Source of the DNA: CADEDH01 sp050330635
GTDB taxonomy: Bacteria; Actinomycetota; Acidimicrobiia; Acidimicrobiales; SZUA-35
Assembly: GCA_050330635.1 (NCBI GenBank)
Contig: JBHJNQ010000010.1
Location: forward strand, 1-64,000
DNA length: 64,000 bases
Direction of reading: 5' to 3'
Below, one piece after another: positions 16,705 to 25,017 of this stretch; the first letter of the stretch is position 1; each line of letters opens with the position of its first letter. The notes below the pieces were generated by a model. It was not told the DNA's origin. It made no database searches and saw only the letters and a program-made list of their open reading frames with translations. A program made the translations under genes and the position numbers.

Positions 16705-16951
16705 GGGGGGTCAGGTCCTGGTCGGCGACCTGGTCGAGATCATGCCGCAGTCGGTCGTAGTCCACGGCGGGAGCTGATCGGAACAGCTCGATGGCAGCCT
16801 CGGCCCGCACGAAACGGCGGCGGCGCAAGGGGCTGAGCTCGCCGATGGGCTCGCCGCTACGGGTGATGATGAAGGTCTCGCCCTCGATGAGGGCGCGCAT
16901 GATACGGCCGCTGTCGTTGCGGAGCTCTCGCTGGCTGATCTCGGCGCTCAT
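16697..16951 (-). CDS. vapB: VapB antitoxin (Phd type), copy 1
   Basis: An 84-residue Phd/YefM-type antitoxin beginning MSAEISQRELRNDSGRIMRA with the DNA-binding fold, then a C-terminal toxin-binding part (AVDYDRLRHDLDQVADQD). The ATG at 16951 is chosen over an in-frame start at 16969 because a palindromic operator sits between them. The gene is followed by and overlaps VapC. Sequence is nearly that of the copy at 36105. Confidence 0.85.
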   Translation of the reverse strand: MSAEISQRELRNDSGRIMRALIEGETFIITRSGEPIGELSPLRRRRFVRAEAAIELFRSAPAVDYDRLRHDLDQVADQDLTPRA

Positions 16952-16962
16952 GCTGCCGAAGT

Positions 16963-16979
16963 GTAGCACATGGTGCTAC
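16963..16979. promoter_or_regulatory. VapBC operator palindrome
   Basis: GTAGCAC-ATG-GTGCTAC is a perfect inverted repeat with a three-base spacer, 12 bases upstream of the vapB ATG. The same palindrome with spacer GTG is at the same distance before the second vapB (36371-36387). A site for binding by VapB/VapBC is the natural reading. Confidence 0.65.
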
Positions 16980-17108
16980 GCGTCGCTGCCCGCCAGCTCG
17001 ATCGCTCCCACGGTGTGGGCTGGCCACCCCTCGACCGACTTACCTTGTGGGCTTGCGTGTGGCGGCCCGTGCTGATGTGTTTCACCTCAGAGGCCCTCGC
17101 TCACCGGT

Positions 17109-17283
17109 CAGGTGAACGTTCGTTCGGCTGGGCCCGCGATCCTGAGCCGCGTCGAGCCTGCGTCGTCTCCGTTGCACGGGCTCCGTTTCGGCGAGTACGT
17201 CGATCCTCAGCTCGGACACGTGGTCACTGCAGTGCGCTTTCGCGAACTCGCCGCCGGCACCCTGCGACGAACAGACCTCGCCT
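17109..17283 (+). pseudogene. Remnant preceded by an SOS-like box
   Basis: The bases CAGGTGAACGTTCGTTCGGC match the region upstream of the gene at 12460. The frame then reads FGEYVDPQLGHVVTAVRFRE and ends in a TGA at 17281-17283. The same phrase occurs at about 12768-12830 (FGEDVDLQLERVVAAARFPE) and 19013-19056. It is a piece of a repeated gene of unknown function. Confidence 0.45.
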
Positions 17284-17402
17284 GAACGACGTCAGGCAAC
17301 CGCGTCGTCTCTTCGTCTCCTCGTAGCGGATCTGGTGGAGCGGCCTGTCGGCTCGACGGCGCCGATCGAAGTCACCGACCGTGTCCACGCGTGCAAGCAC
17401 CG

Positions 17403-17591
17403 CTCGCCGTCGCTCGAGCCGACGTGCTCGCGGCCGCAGCCGCATCGGTCGGCGTGGATCCGGTCGCCGGCACCGTGTGCTGGCCCGGGGACATCGACGT
17501 CGACCCCGACGTGCTTCACGGCGACGCGCCCGCAGCAGCGCACCGTGGTCCTCGCTTGGTCCGCCAGCATCGGGTCGAGCAAGCCAGCTGA
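17403..17591 (+). pseudogene. DUF2442 C-terminal fragment
   Basis: Reads VGVDPVAGTVCWPGDIDVDP and DVLHGDAPAAAHRGPRLVRQ up to a normal stop. It matches the last half of the DUF2442 protein at 33070-33366; the N-terminal half is missing. The bases after the stop also match those following the 33-kb copy, so the unit was copied with its flank. Confidence 0.7.
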
Positions 17592-17928
17592 GCTGGAACA
17601 CAGTCCACCCAGACAAGGGTCTGGTTGGCGGCGCCACGGCCAGCTCGTCGTGGGTCGCCGACCGAGTCGGCGCCCTGGTCGGGGAGGTTGCAGGCCGGAC
17701 GGCGTGGATGGTCACGGCCCGGGGCGTTAACGGGCCCCACTGCGCACACCGCGCCGGAGATACGGCCGTTGTCGTCCGGGCCGATGCCGAAAGCGTCGTG
17801 CCACATCCCGCCAGCTGCGCCGCGGCCCACAGCTGCTCGTACCGCAGCACGTTCGGATCGATGACGACGCGCAGCGGGGTCGTGGACCCAACAGGGGTAC
17901 GCCACCGTTCGCTGCTGAACCCCGAGGC

Positions 17929-18290
17929 TCAGCGGTTGCGCAGCTCGTCGCGCAGTGATTCGAGGTAGGGCAGCGCCATCTGATCCTTCGTTCGATTGGC
18001 GGCACGCTTCGAGTCGATGATGTCGTCGAGTGATGCGATCCGCACGGAAAGGCCGTCCGCAATCTCGGCCGAGAACGCGTTGGAATTCCACTCGTCGAAG
18101 CCCCCCAAACCTCCAGACGGATTGAAGGCGAGGTCGATATCGCCGAGGTCGGTCACGAGGTTCAGCATCAATGGCATGTTGGCCAGGAAGGGCCCGTCGA
18201 GCCATGGACCACTGACGCGAACCCTCCGACGATGACGTACGCCACGTTCTCCTCGTTCAAGATCTGGCAGATCCGAACGGGGTCGAATAT
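17929..18290 (-). pseudogene. Nucleotidyltransferase pseudogene, copy 2
   Basis: Corresponds to the intact gene at 34111-34602. Two lesions: the start codon ATG has become ATA (18288-18290), and about 131 bases are missing between GGGCCCGTCGA and CATGGACC, which shifts the frame. The N-terminal piece reads FDPVRICQILNEENVAYVIV and GGFASVVHGS then runs out of frame. The C-terminal piece (LANMPLMLNLVTDLGDIDLA to ELRNR) is intact in another frame. Not functional. Confidence 0.85.
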
Positions 18291-18457
18291 CAGCGTTCCC
18301 GACGGAGCGAGGCCTGCGCTTGCTTCTGGATGGCAAGCATGGTGTTTGCAGCCTCGACCATTGCCCGGACGCGCTCGGGCACGGTCATCTCCAACTGCCT
18401 GCGGATCTGGCTCACGTCGACCCCTCGGCTGTCCTCGAGCGGCGTTGTCGGCTCCAC
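18290..18457 (-). CDS. VEPTTP small protein, copy 2
   Basis: A 55-residue protein from GTG, ending in LRRER with a TGA that would overlap the partner's start, here mutated to ATA. Sequence almost the same as the copy beside the intact nucleotidyltransferase (34602-34769). An open frame kept next to a dead partner fits an antitoxin that is harmless, or still useful, alone. Confidence 0.55.
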   Translation of the reverse strand: MEPTTPLEDSRGVDVSQIRRQLEMTVPERVRAMVEAANTMLAIQKQAQASLRRER

Positions 18458-18490
18458 ATCGCCAGCATACGTGGGGGGTCGTTGGCTGCG

Positions 18491-18682
18491 ATGACACCGA
18501 GTGAACGAGCGGCAGTGGCCTTCGAGATGTCGGCACTCATGCGACCGATGGCGATCGACGGGATCCGCCGTCGCGAACCCGCCCTGAACCCCAGCCAGAC
18601 CACGATCCGGCTGATCGAACGACGTCACGGCCCCGACCTGGCGCAGGAGGTGGCCGCATCGCGGGCGAGCCGTGGAGGCTGA
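18491..18682 (+). CDS. MTPSER small protein, copy 2
   Basis: Sixty-three residues, differing from copy 1 at only a few positions (for example MSALMRPM versus MSALVRGM). Divergent from the VEPTTP gene with about 34 bases between the two starts, and overlapping a truncated nucleotidyltransferase by 11 bases. Confidence 0.5.
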   Translation: MTPSERAAVAFEMSALMRPMAIDGIRRREPALNPSQTTIRLIERRHGPDLAQEVAASRASRGG

Positions 18683-18803
18683 GCTGCTGTGGATCGTGGT
18701 CGCAGCGCTCGATCGCGCCGTCGCCCTCATGCTGACCGGATCGTTTGCGAGCTCCATCCCCGGGCAGCCTCGCGCCACCCGAGGCCTCGCCGCCGAGGCG
18801 TAG
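18672..18803 (+). pseudogene. AbiEii-like nucleotidyltransferase remnant, copy 2
   Basis: Forty-three codons matching copy 1 and ending at an equivalent TAG (18801-18803), after SFASSIPGQPRATRGLAAEA. Here the first acidic residue of the DxD motif is also changed (RATRGL). Confidence 0.7.
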
Positions 18804-18848
18804 GGCTGGGCGCGGGCCGGGGTGTTGGTGGGCTGCGCGGCGTCGTCG

Positions 18849-18971
18849 CTGCGACAGGCGGGTATCGAGCCCAGTCCGGAACTCGTCGCCCGCGCCGACG
18901 GTGATCCCGTCAGGGTCGCCGCCTATGTGGCGCACCAGCGGCGATCGTCGGGCACCACGACCGCGGCGTGA
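18849..18971 (+). pseudogene. Fragment of the 88-residue gene
   Basis: Reads RQAGIEPSPELVARADGDPV then RVAAYVAHQRRSSGTTTAA and stops, matching the last 40 codons of the gene at 12460-12726. The 5' half, with its SOS-like box, is deleted. Confidence 0.65.
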
Positions 18972-19117
18972 TCAGCGCCGTCCTCGCTGCCCAGGTTTCG
19001 GCCCACGGGCCCGGTTCGGTGAAGACTTCGATCTTCAGCTCGCAGACCTCGCCTGAGTAGGGGAGCGATCTCACATCCGACGACACCGGGCCAGCCATCG
19101 GCCGGGATTACCAGGCT

Positions 19118-19529
19118 CGCCCCCGACGCCACCGTGGTCGCCGCCCCCGCCGGGAACTGTGTCGGGTCGTGGTGCAGCCGACGGCGTTTGCGGAGGTGAT
19201 CGCCTGTGGCGGCGTCGGCATCGCTCCCGACGACACCGTGCACCTGTGACCTGGCACGTCGGCCGGCCGACCTGTCAGTCGATCCCGACAGCTTCGTCGA
19301 ACGCACCGCCGAGATCGAAGACGCCGCCCAACAGGCCGCCGCCAGCACCATGAACCTGTGGGAACTGTTCCGGGGAGGGCTCGTCGACCCCGACGACCAA
19401 CTCGTCCAGATCTTCGGGTTCGTGAACGCCCTCCAACTCGGCTCCGCCGTCCCCCTCGAGAAGCGCTACCAGGGCGAACACGGCGACTGGATCCTCGTCG
19501 GCGAGATCCGCCAATCAGCAGAGGAGTGA
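19118..19529 (+). pseudogene. Subtilase (S8) peptidase-like fragment
   Basis: DATVVAAPAGNCVG, then in another frame VVQPTAFAEVIACGGVGIAP, recall the segment around the conserved Asn region of subtilisin-type peptidases (AAAGN...VQPAAFAEVTACA). After another frame change the sequence reads DSFVERTAEIEDAAQQAAAS, NLWELFRGGLVDPDDQLVQI and GDWILVGEIRQSAEE to a stop. No complete catalytic triad. Related pieces are at 15490 and 23620. Confidence 0.5.
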
Positions 19530-19866
19530 CGGGGGCGCCGCCGCCGTTGTCGCTACGACGCGGTGTGCCCTCCGCCCGGTCTCGGTTGTCGCTATGACGT
19601 GGCGCGCCCACGGCAGCGCACCGTGCTCCCCGTTTGGTCCGCCAGTACCGGGTCGAGCAAGCCAGTTGAGCCGGAACACAGTCCACCTGGGCGAGGGTCC
19701 GGGCGGGCCGGTCCACGGCCAGCTCGTCGTGGGCCGTCGAGCGAGTCGGCGCCCTGGTCGTGGACGTTGCGCCGTGGATGTTGCAGCGCTTGGGCGAGGC
19801 ACCTCCTGCCTGGCTTGTTCGCCTCATGGCTCGCCCTGCCCGACACGGGTCAGGGCGGCGGGTCCG

Positions 19867-19888
19867 GTGTCCTGCCCGATCCGGACAG
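19867..19888. repeat. 22-base CTGTCC-N10-GGACAG element
   Basis: An inverted-arm element (T/C)TGTCC-N10-GGACAG with core CCCGATCC. It occurs here with GTGTCC as left arm and again at 19920, 26955, 27006, 35156 and 35624, with a weaker one at 33912. In HNH genes it lies in the variable middle; elsewhere it marks HNH debris. Confidence 0.6.
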
Positions 19889-19919
19889 ACGGCTCGGTGG
19901 CGGTGGTGAGGGGCGGGTG

Positions 19920-19941
19920 CTGTCCTGCCCGATCCGGACAG
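19920..19941. repeat. 22-base CTGTCC-N10-GGACAG element
   Basis: Second copy 53 bases after the first, with perfect six-base arms. Identical to the copy at 35624-35645. Confidence 0.6.
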
Positions 19942-20073
19942 TGCCGTCGAGAAGGTTGCAGTTGGGACGGTGGAAACGGCGTGGATGGTCATGGCCCGGG
20001 GTTTCACCGGGCACCTGATCCGGGGGCCAACACCCGACCGTCGTTCACCAACCAGCAGGTCGGTCACCCGGCG

Positions 20074-22296
20074 TCACCCGCTGGGCGGGGTCGTGGTGGT
20101 GACGTGTCCGGCGACCTCGGTGATGCCAACGTAGGTGTACACGCAGTCCTTGACCTCGGTGCCGCCGGGGACGCCCTGGAAGAAGACTTGGCCGACGTCG
20201 TAGGTGCCGGGGGCGATGTAGCCGTAGTCGAGCAGGACGACGATCCAGGAGCTGGTGGCCTCGAGCGTGGCCCGGGCCTGCGACCCGGTCATGCCCAACA
20301 CGTTGGGGAGCGTGAAGCACGCCGGTGCACCGGTCGAGACCGTCACGTTCACCGTGGTACCCCGGCACACCGTGGTGCCCCCGGCGGGGGAGGTGCGAAT
20401 GACGACCCCGTTGCCCACCGTGCTGCTCTCCTCGAACAGCTTGTTGACGGTCAACGACTGCGACGCGAATCCGGGCAGCACGTCGTCGGCGACCCGGTTG
20501 GCCACCACGGGCACGGTGGTCGTGGCACAAGCGTTGATCTGCACCGGGTCGCCGACACAGCTCGACGTCCCGGCAGCCGGCGTCGAGCCTTCCGCCCGCA
20601 GCGAGTCGGCGGCTCCGCTCGTCGGCTCGAACCCGGCGGTGGACAGCGTGCCCTTGGCCGTGCCGACGGTCTGGCCCTTCACCGCCGGAACCGTTGCCGC
20701 CGTGCAGGTAGCGCCCCCGCCGTCCGAGCCGCCCCCGTCGGTGCTGCCGCCGCCAGTGCTCCCGCCGCCGTCGGTACCGCCGCCGCCAGTTTCTCCGCCG
20801 TCGGTACCCCCATCGGTGTCGCCGTCACCGCTGGCGACCCGGCCGGTGCTGGCATCGCCGTCGGGCCCAGGGTCGTCGGGCGAGAGGGGGTCGTTGGTGT
20901 CGTCGACTGCGTCGGTGGCCGTCGAGTCGAGCACGTCGTCGGCCGACGATCGGGAGCCGTCCACCGCCGCCGTCGACCCGTCGGTTGCGGGGCCGGCCAG
21001 CTCGGGGCGGCCCACGGCGGTGCCCTCGCCGTCGTCGTTGGAAGCCACGGCTCGCCCCCCGGCGATCAGCGCCACCACGAGCGGGATCGCCAGCAGCATC
21101 GCCCACCGGCCGGGCCGGTGGCGACGGGCCGGCTCGACTCGGCGGCGCCCCACCCCGGCAGCGGCCCCGGCCCCGACCTCCAGCGGTTGGCGTGGCGCCA
21201 CGGGCGCAGCGGCGACTGTCGCTTCGGCGGCCGACGCTGGGCCCTGCTGGTCGGCGAACGAACCCGGTGCGGCTGTGCCCGAGGTCGCGGCGTGCGCTGG
21301 CCGCTCGGCGACCGTTTCCGCCGAGGCCCCATTGGCCGGCACCGTTACCGCCCCGGCTGCTGCGGCGGGGCTGGCGGGGCTGGCGAGGCTGGCCGCCGGC
21401 CCGGCCCCAGCCGCAGCCGAGGCGTCGGTCACGACCGTGGACGCGCTGCGGGGCGGAGCCGCCGGGCGATTCCCTGCACCGGTCGGATCGAGGGCGGCCA
21501 GCTCGGCCGCGAACTGGCGAGCCGATGTCTGGCGCTCGCCGGGATCCTTGGCCAGCGCCCGTTGGACGATGGCGTTCAGCGCCTGCGGCGCCAGTGTCTC
21601 GGGGAGGTCGGGAGCGGGCTGGGTGAGCAGCCGCCGCAGGAGCGGGTTGAGCGAATCCTCGTTCTCGTTCCAGAACGGCGCTCGACCGGCGATCATGGTG
21701 AACAGCGTCGAGGCCAGCGAGTAGATGTCGGACCGCTCGTCGCGCTGGTTGTCGAACGTCTCCGGTGGGGTGTGGAGCCAGCTGGCGGTGATCTGGGTCG
21801 ACGTCGACGCCGTGCTGTCGCGCAGGTAGGCGATACCGAAATCGGTCAAACGGGGGCCGTCTGCGGCGAGGAGGATGTTCTCCGGCTTGATGTCGCGGTG
21901 GAGGATGCCGGCCTCGTGGGCCACCGCCACCGCATCGGCCACCGCCACGATCAGCTCGACGGCCTCGACCCACGGCAGCGGCCCGTCGGCCAACCGGTCG
22001 GCGACCGTGCCCTGCTCCATGAGCTCCATCACCAGGTAGGGGCGACCGTCGGTGGTGGTCCCGGCCCGGTACACGTCGACCACGTTCGGGTGGGCCGACA
22101 GCTTGCCCATCACCAGGCACTCCCGGTCGAAGCGCCGTTGGTCGTCCTCGTCCAGGGCGCGTGTCAACACCTTCACCGCCACCGGGCGGCCGAAACGGCT
22201 GTCGGTGGCGGCGTAGACGACGCTGAAGCCACCGCGCCCGATGGGGCGCGCGTCGTCCAGGTCGTCGATGCCGAGATCGATCGGTTCGCTCAACAA
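20074..22296 (-). CDS. Serine/threonine protein kinase with PASTA-like repeats
   Basis: A 740-residue membrane kinase. The kinase domain (about 15-270) has the glycine loop GRGGFSVV (20-27), lysine in PVAVKVL (K42), HRDIKPEN (D135) and DFG (152-154); the usual APE is PPE (177-179). An Ala/Pro-rich stretch leads to one membrane helix (about 398-416), a Ser/Gly/Asp-rich outer linker (420-530) and three PASTA-like repeats (about 535-590, 595-655, 660-720) each containing Cys pairs. This is the PknB-type layout for sensing muropeptides or lipid II, though the repeats diverge from classical PASTA. A shortened copy of part of the gene lies at 34863-35070. Confidence 0.88.
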   Translation of the reverse strand: MLSEPIDLGIDDLDDARPIGRGGFSVVYAATDSRFGRPVAVKVLTRALDEDDQRRFDRECLVMGKLSAHPNVVDVYRAGTTTDGRPYLVMELMEQGTVADRLADGPLPWVEAVELIVAVADAVAVAHEAGILHRDIKPENILLAADGPRLTDFGIAYLRDSTASTSTQITASWLHTPPETFDNQRDERSDIYSLASTLFTMIAGRAPFWNENEDSLNPLLRRLLTQPAPDLPETLAPQALNAIVQRALAKDPGERQTSARQFAAELAALDPTGAGNRPAAPPRSASTVVTDASAAAGAGPAASLASPASPAAAAGAVTVPANGASAETVAERPAHAATSGTAAPGSFADQQGPASAAEATVAAAPVAPRQPLEVGAGAAAGVGRRRVEPARRHRPGRWAMLLAIPLVVALIAGGRAVASNDDGEGTAVGRPELAGPATDGSTAAVDGSRSSADDVLDSTATDAVDDTNDPLSPDDPGPDGDASTGRVASGDGDTDGGTDGGETGGGGTDGGGSTGGGSTDGGGSDGGGATCTAATVPAVKGQTVGTAKGTLSTAGFEPTSGAADSLRAEGSTPAAGTSSCVGDPVQINACATTTVPVVANRVADDVLPGFASQSLTVNKLFEESSTVGNGVVIRTSPAGGTTVCRGTTVNVTVSTGAPACFTLPNVLGMTGSQARATLEATSSWIVVLLDYGYIAPGTYDVGQVFFQGVPGGTEVKDCVYTYVGITEVAGHVTTTTPPSG

Positions 22297-22802
22297 GCCC
22301 CCTCGAGGTGCCGCCGCCGGGACACCCGTATCTCACCTGATGGTCACCAGCCGCCGGAGATACGCCCGTATCGCCGCCCGACCGTGTTGTGTCTGAACAC
22401 GGCGTGCCTCCCCAGGACCGACCACACCGACCGGGTACCGACAGCCGGGTCGGCGCCTGGATCGTGCACGACCTGGATCGAGCATGACGAAGTGTAGTGG
22501 TCGATCGGCTGACGGGTCCCGCAACCACCAGCCGTCGAGCTGACCCGTCGGGGATGCCCGGGGTCGCGGGCGTTCATCGTTCAGCACGGGCAGATCTTGG
22601 TGATCGACGTCACCCCGGTGTGCTCCACGTTGGCCGCTCGTCCAAGGCGCCCTGGCCTGGGCCAACGCCTGGGCTGCGGACACCGCCGCCGCCCGGAACC
22701 GGTTCTGGAAGCAGTACGAGGGCTACGTGCTGGCCGCCTACGACTACTGCGGCGGGGTCGAGATCCCAACGCTGCCAAAGCCCTTCTAGACCTGCAGTGT
22801 CC
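22297..22802. other. Upstream region of the kinase and a gene fragment
   Basis: The first 300 bases hold no convincing gene. At 22604-22789 a plus-strand frame ends WANAWAADTAAARNRFWKQY then EGYVLAAYDYCGGVEIPTLP and a TAG. It looks like the C-terminus of a secreted protein whose 5' part is missing. No family recognised. Confidence 0.4.
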
Positions 22803-22844
22803 GACTCGGTCTGGCCCACGGACAACGGCGGGCCAGGCCGAGTC
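22803..22844. terminator. Strong hairpin
   Basis: GACTCGGTCTGGCCC (22803-22817) pairs with GGGCCAGGCCGAGTC (22830-22844), a 15-base-pair stem with one G-T pair and a 12-base loop. It follows the stop of the gene fragment at 22789. There is no U-run, as is common for terminators in GC-rich actinobacteria. Confidence 0.55.
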
Positions 22845-23071
22845 GCCAGTCGATGACGACGGCAGATGGGACGTGCCTTGCTGGTGAGCTCGACGGCGGC
22901 GCCATCGGGGAGCGACCGTCGGCTGATCACGAGGGCCGCCACATGGTCGCCCCACGAGCTGGCGTGTGCGTCGGCGACGGCCGTCTCCCGGTGCGGGCGA
23001 CGGTGCCGCCCGGCGATCAGTGGACCAGCGAGGGAGACCCCATGGGTAGCGTCTACTCCGAGGGTGTGAGG

Positions 23072-23551
23072 ATGACCGATTTCCACGCGCTGCAGATGAC
23101 GTCCATCACCGGTGACGTCGTCGACTTCGACCGCTTCCGCGACACGGTGTGCCTCGTCGTCAACGTCGCCAGCGCTTGAGGCCTCACCCCCCAGTACGCA
23201 GGTCTGCGTACGCTGCACGACACCCTGTCCGACCGTGGGTTCACGGTGCTCGGGTTCCCCTGCAACCAGTTCGGGGGCCAGGAACCCGGTAGCGATGCCG
23301 AGATCCTCGAGTTCGCCAGCTCGACCTACGGGGTGACGTTCCCCCTGTTCTCCAAGATCGAGGTGAACGGCGACGGGGCGGCCGAGCTGTACCGCTGGTT
23401 GACGGCGGCGTTGCCCAAGGGCGACGGCGACGGGGCGGTGGCCTGGAACTTCACCAAGTTCCTGGTCGGCCCGGACGGTACCGCCCTGCGGCGGTGGGAG
23501 CCGACGACCACGCCCGACGAGATCGGCGCAGCCCTCGACAGCGTGCTGTAG
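23072..23551 (+). CDS. Glutathione peroxidase with in-frame UGA (predicted selenocysteine)
   Basis: Read through the TGA at 23177-23179, the frame gives a complete 159-residue glutathione peroxidase: LVVNVASA-U-GLTPQYAGL, GFPCNQFGGQEPGSD and AWNFTKFLVGPDG. The UGA stands exactly where the family has its peroxidatic Cys or Sec (residue 36); the partner residues Gln70, Trp125 and Asn126 are present. A hairpin suited to a bacterial SECIS follows (23194-23211). The protein would reduce peroxides. GAGGG seven bases before this ATG and family length favour it; an ATG at 23042 with its own GAGGGAG is possible and adds ten residues. If Sec is not inserted, the gene is dead. No selenocysteine machinery lies in the window. 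Confidence 0.85.
23194..23211 (+). promoter_or_regulatory. Predicted bacterial SECIS apical hairpin
   Basis: GTACGCA-GGTC-TGCGTAC is a perfect seven-base-pair stem with a GGUC tetraloop, inside the coding sequence. There are 21 bases between the UGA and the loop, within the 16-37 range described for bacterial SECIS elements, and the loop begins with G, as those elements require. Confidence 0.7.
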
Positions 23552-23973
23552 CGCCACGCGGCCGAGCGGCCCCGTCCCACCGTCGGGGCCACCGGCGCTG
23601 ATCGGCCGTCACCCACGGCCACCGGGTGCCACGTGGTGTCGATGAGCTTCGGCGGGTTCGTGTCGGCCGCGGTGGCCGACGCCCGCCGAGACGCCTACGA
23701 CGAGCACCTCATCCTGTGCGCTGCCGCCGGGAACTGCGTCGGGTTCGTGGTGCAACCCGCAGCGTTCGCCGAAGTGACCGCCTGCGCCGTCGTCGACCTC
23801 GACCACCTCACCGTGCGAGACGATGGCGAATTCTGGGCCGGGGCCGAACCGTGGCTGCCCACCACGTTGCTCGTCGTCGACGGCACCACCGCCCAGATCG
23901 AGATCGTCCCCATCCGGTTTCCTATCGACGGGGGCCACATCAGCGGCGCGCATCGAGCCAGTAGCATCGGGCT
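23552..23973 (+). pseudogene. Subtilase-like fragment
   Basis: From about 23632 the frame reads VVSMSFGGFVSAAVADARRD, LILCAAAGNCVGFVVQPAAF and AEVTACAVV, typical of the central part of S8 peptidases around the conserved Asn. It then continues into an unrelated tail (DLDHLTVRDDGEFWAGAEPW, IVPIRFPIDGGHIS) that ends in a TAG at 23984-23986. There is no Asp/His region before it and no catalytic Ser after it, so the gene is a remnant. The first 80 bases hold nothing recognisable. Confidence 0.5.
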
Positions 23974-24162
23974 GTGCATCGGATAGCCAAGGTCGTCACC
24001 AAGCGCCGCCTGGGTGAGGTCGACACGTCGTGGGTCGACTACTGGCGGACCCGAACGGTCGCCGAGCGTCTGGCGATGGCGACCGAGCTGAGTTTGGAGT
24101 GCATCGATGAACATCCTGACCAAGGACTTCGTCGAGTTCATCGAGTATTGCGTCGCTCGTGA
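23974..24162 (+). CDS. Small partner of the DUF6036-type nucleotidyltransferase
   Basis: A 62-residue protein from GTG with the sequence VTKRRLGEVDTSWVDYWRTR and TVAERLAMATELSLECIDEH. Short proteins of this kind precede DUF6036-type nucleotidyltransferases and are candidate antitoxins. The next gene starts inside it with a 56-base overlap, implying coupled translation. Confidence 0.55.
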   Translation: MHRIAKVVTKRRLGEVDTSWVDYWRTRTVAERLAMATELSLECIDEHPDQGLRRVHRVLRRS

Positions 24163-24403
24163 CGTCAGATTCCTCATCGTCGGCGGGTACGCGCTCGCGG
24201 CCCACGGACACCCCCGAGCTACGAAGGACCTCGACGTCTGGGTGATGATCGACCCGAATCGACGCATACAGGTCAGTGTCGGTTCGGTGGATGCGGGGTT
24301 CATCTCGGAGGCTGACCTCATCGCCAACAAGAAGGCGAGCGCTCGCCCCCAGGATCTCGTCGATGTCCAAACCCTCGAGGCACGACACCACGACGAGGAG
24401 TGA
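24107..24403 (+). CDS. Nucleotidyltransferase (DUF6036-like), internally deleted
   Basis: A 98-residue protein. The N-terminus has FLIVGGYALAAHGHPRATKD then LDVWVMIDPN, with the DxD metal site of a nucleotidyltransferase. The C-terminus has ISEADLIANKKASARPQDLV. Family members run to about 150-180 residues; the part between these motifs, including the third carboxylate, is missing although the frame is kept. It may be inactive or act as a minimal form. Confidence 0.6.
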   Translation: MNILTKDFVEFIEYCVARDVRFLIVGGYALAAHGHPRATKDLDVWVMIDPNRRIQVSVGSVDAGFISEADLIANKKASARPQDLVDVQTLEARHHDEE

Positions 24404-24618
24404 GTGCAGCTCATCACTCGGCAGCGGAGTGACCGGGGCGCCGTCGCCGTGTTGTCACCGTCGGGCGCCGACCAGCCGTCTCGGTTGTCGCTACGACGCG
24501 GTGTGCCGACCAGCTGATCTCGGTTGTCGCCATGACGCGGTGCGCGCCCGGGCTCGGAGGGAGAGGCCGACGCCGTGGCCGAGACGATGGGTGGCGGCGA
24601 GCGTGCCCCGCCCGCTCG
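24404..24618. repeat. Short repeats CGGTTGTCGCTACGACG
   Basis: Around 24480-24540 the sequence TCTCGGTTGTCGCTACGACG and a variant with CCATGACG recur within 50 bases, each followed by CGGTG. Related copies are at about 19549 and 19580. No gene is visible here. Confidence 0.5.
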
Positions 24619-24952
24619 TCAGAAGCCGATGACCTCGACGAGGTCCTCGAGTGCCCGCACCTCGGGGCTTGCGTCCGGCGGTGACGACGGCCGAGAAGAC
24701 GCGGCCGTGGGCTCGGGCGGCGTCGGCGTCGAAGGGGAGGGGGTCGAAGGTGGCTTCGGCTCGTTGGAGTCGGTCTTGACGACGGCTGCGCTCGTTGGGG
24801 TCGTCGGTGGCGTTAGGCCCGGTGGCGAGCTCGGCCAGGGTGATGGCGCTGATGGCTACTTCGAGGGGTAACGAGGTGGCCGGGATCTTATCGAGGTCGA
24901 TGATCACCGAGGTGTCCAGGAGGCCGCGTGGCGGTCGAACTGGGCTAGGCAC
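24619..24952 (-). pseudogene. VapC pseudogene, copy 3
   Basis: Reads like the two intact VapC genes up to AVVTAGRKPRG, then an internal deletion joins it out of frame to the last residues (ALEDLVEVIGF, stop at 24619). About 30 codons with the last acidic residues of the active site are lost. The 3' end of the VapB gene (LDQVADQDLTPRA, 24945-24990) remains upstream and is then joined to an unrelated gene tail (ELPTQY) known from 13340. Confidence 0.8.
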
Positions 24953-25017
24953 GGGGGGTCAGGTCCTGGTCGGCGACCTGGTCGAGCTGCCGACCCAGTA
25001 CTAACGGCGGTGGAAGC

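Larger units (their letters stand above)
17770..19045. repeat. Segmental duplication, copy 2
   Basis: Second copy of the block at 11450-12800, in the same orientation and order, near-identical over the MTPSER and VEPTTP genes. Compared with copy 1 it keeps more of the first nucleotidyltransferase but has lost part of the 88-residue gene. Confidence 0.75.
19530..20073. other. Repeat-rich debris between fragments
   Basis: Contains two degenerate copies of a CGGTTGTCGCTACGACG-type repeat (about 19549 and 19580; more at 24480-24540), the tail of a DUF2442 gene (about 19600-19668), a region also found after 33370 and 17630, two CTGTCC-N10-GGACAG repeats, and a DUF222-HNH fragment at about 19970-20066 (the phrase MVMARGFTGHLI). 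Confidence 0.55.

Noticed and set aside
19594..22497. Plus-strand frame of 967 codons opposite the kinase
   Set aside because: Antisense of the well-supported PASTA kinase; no domain seen.
22803..22844. Hairpin as part of a riboswitch for the peroxidase gene
   Set aside because: It is a simple stem with no conserved aptamer-like elements; a terminator or fold-back of the preceding fragment is simpler.
23042..23179. A 46-codon gene ending at TGA 23177
   Set aside because: The TGA sits at the peroxidatic position of a glutathione peroxidase, and the frame continues with full conservation, so a stop is unlikely.
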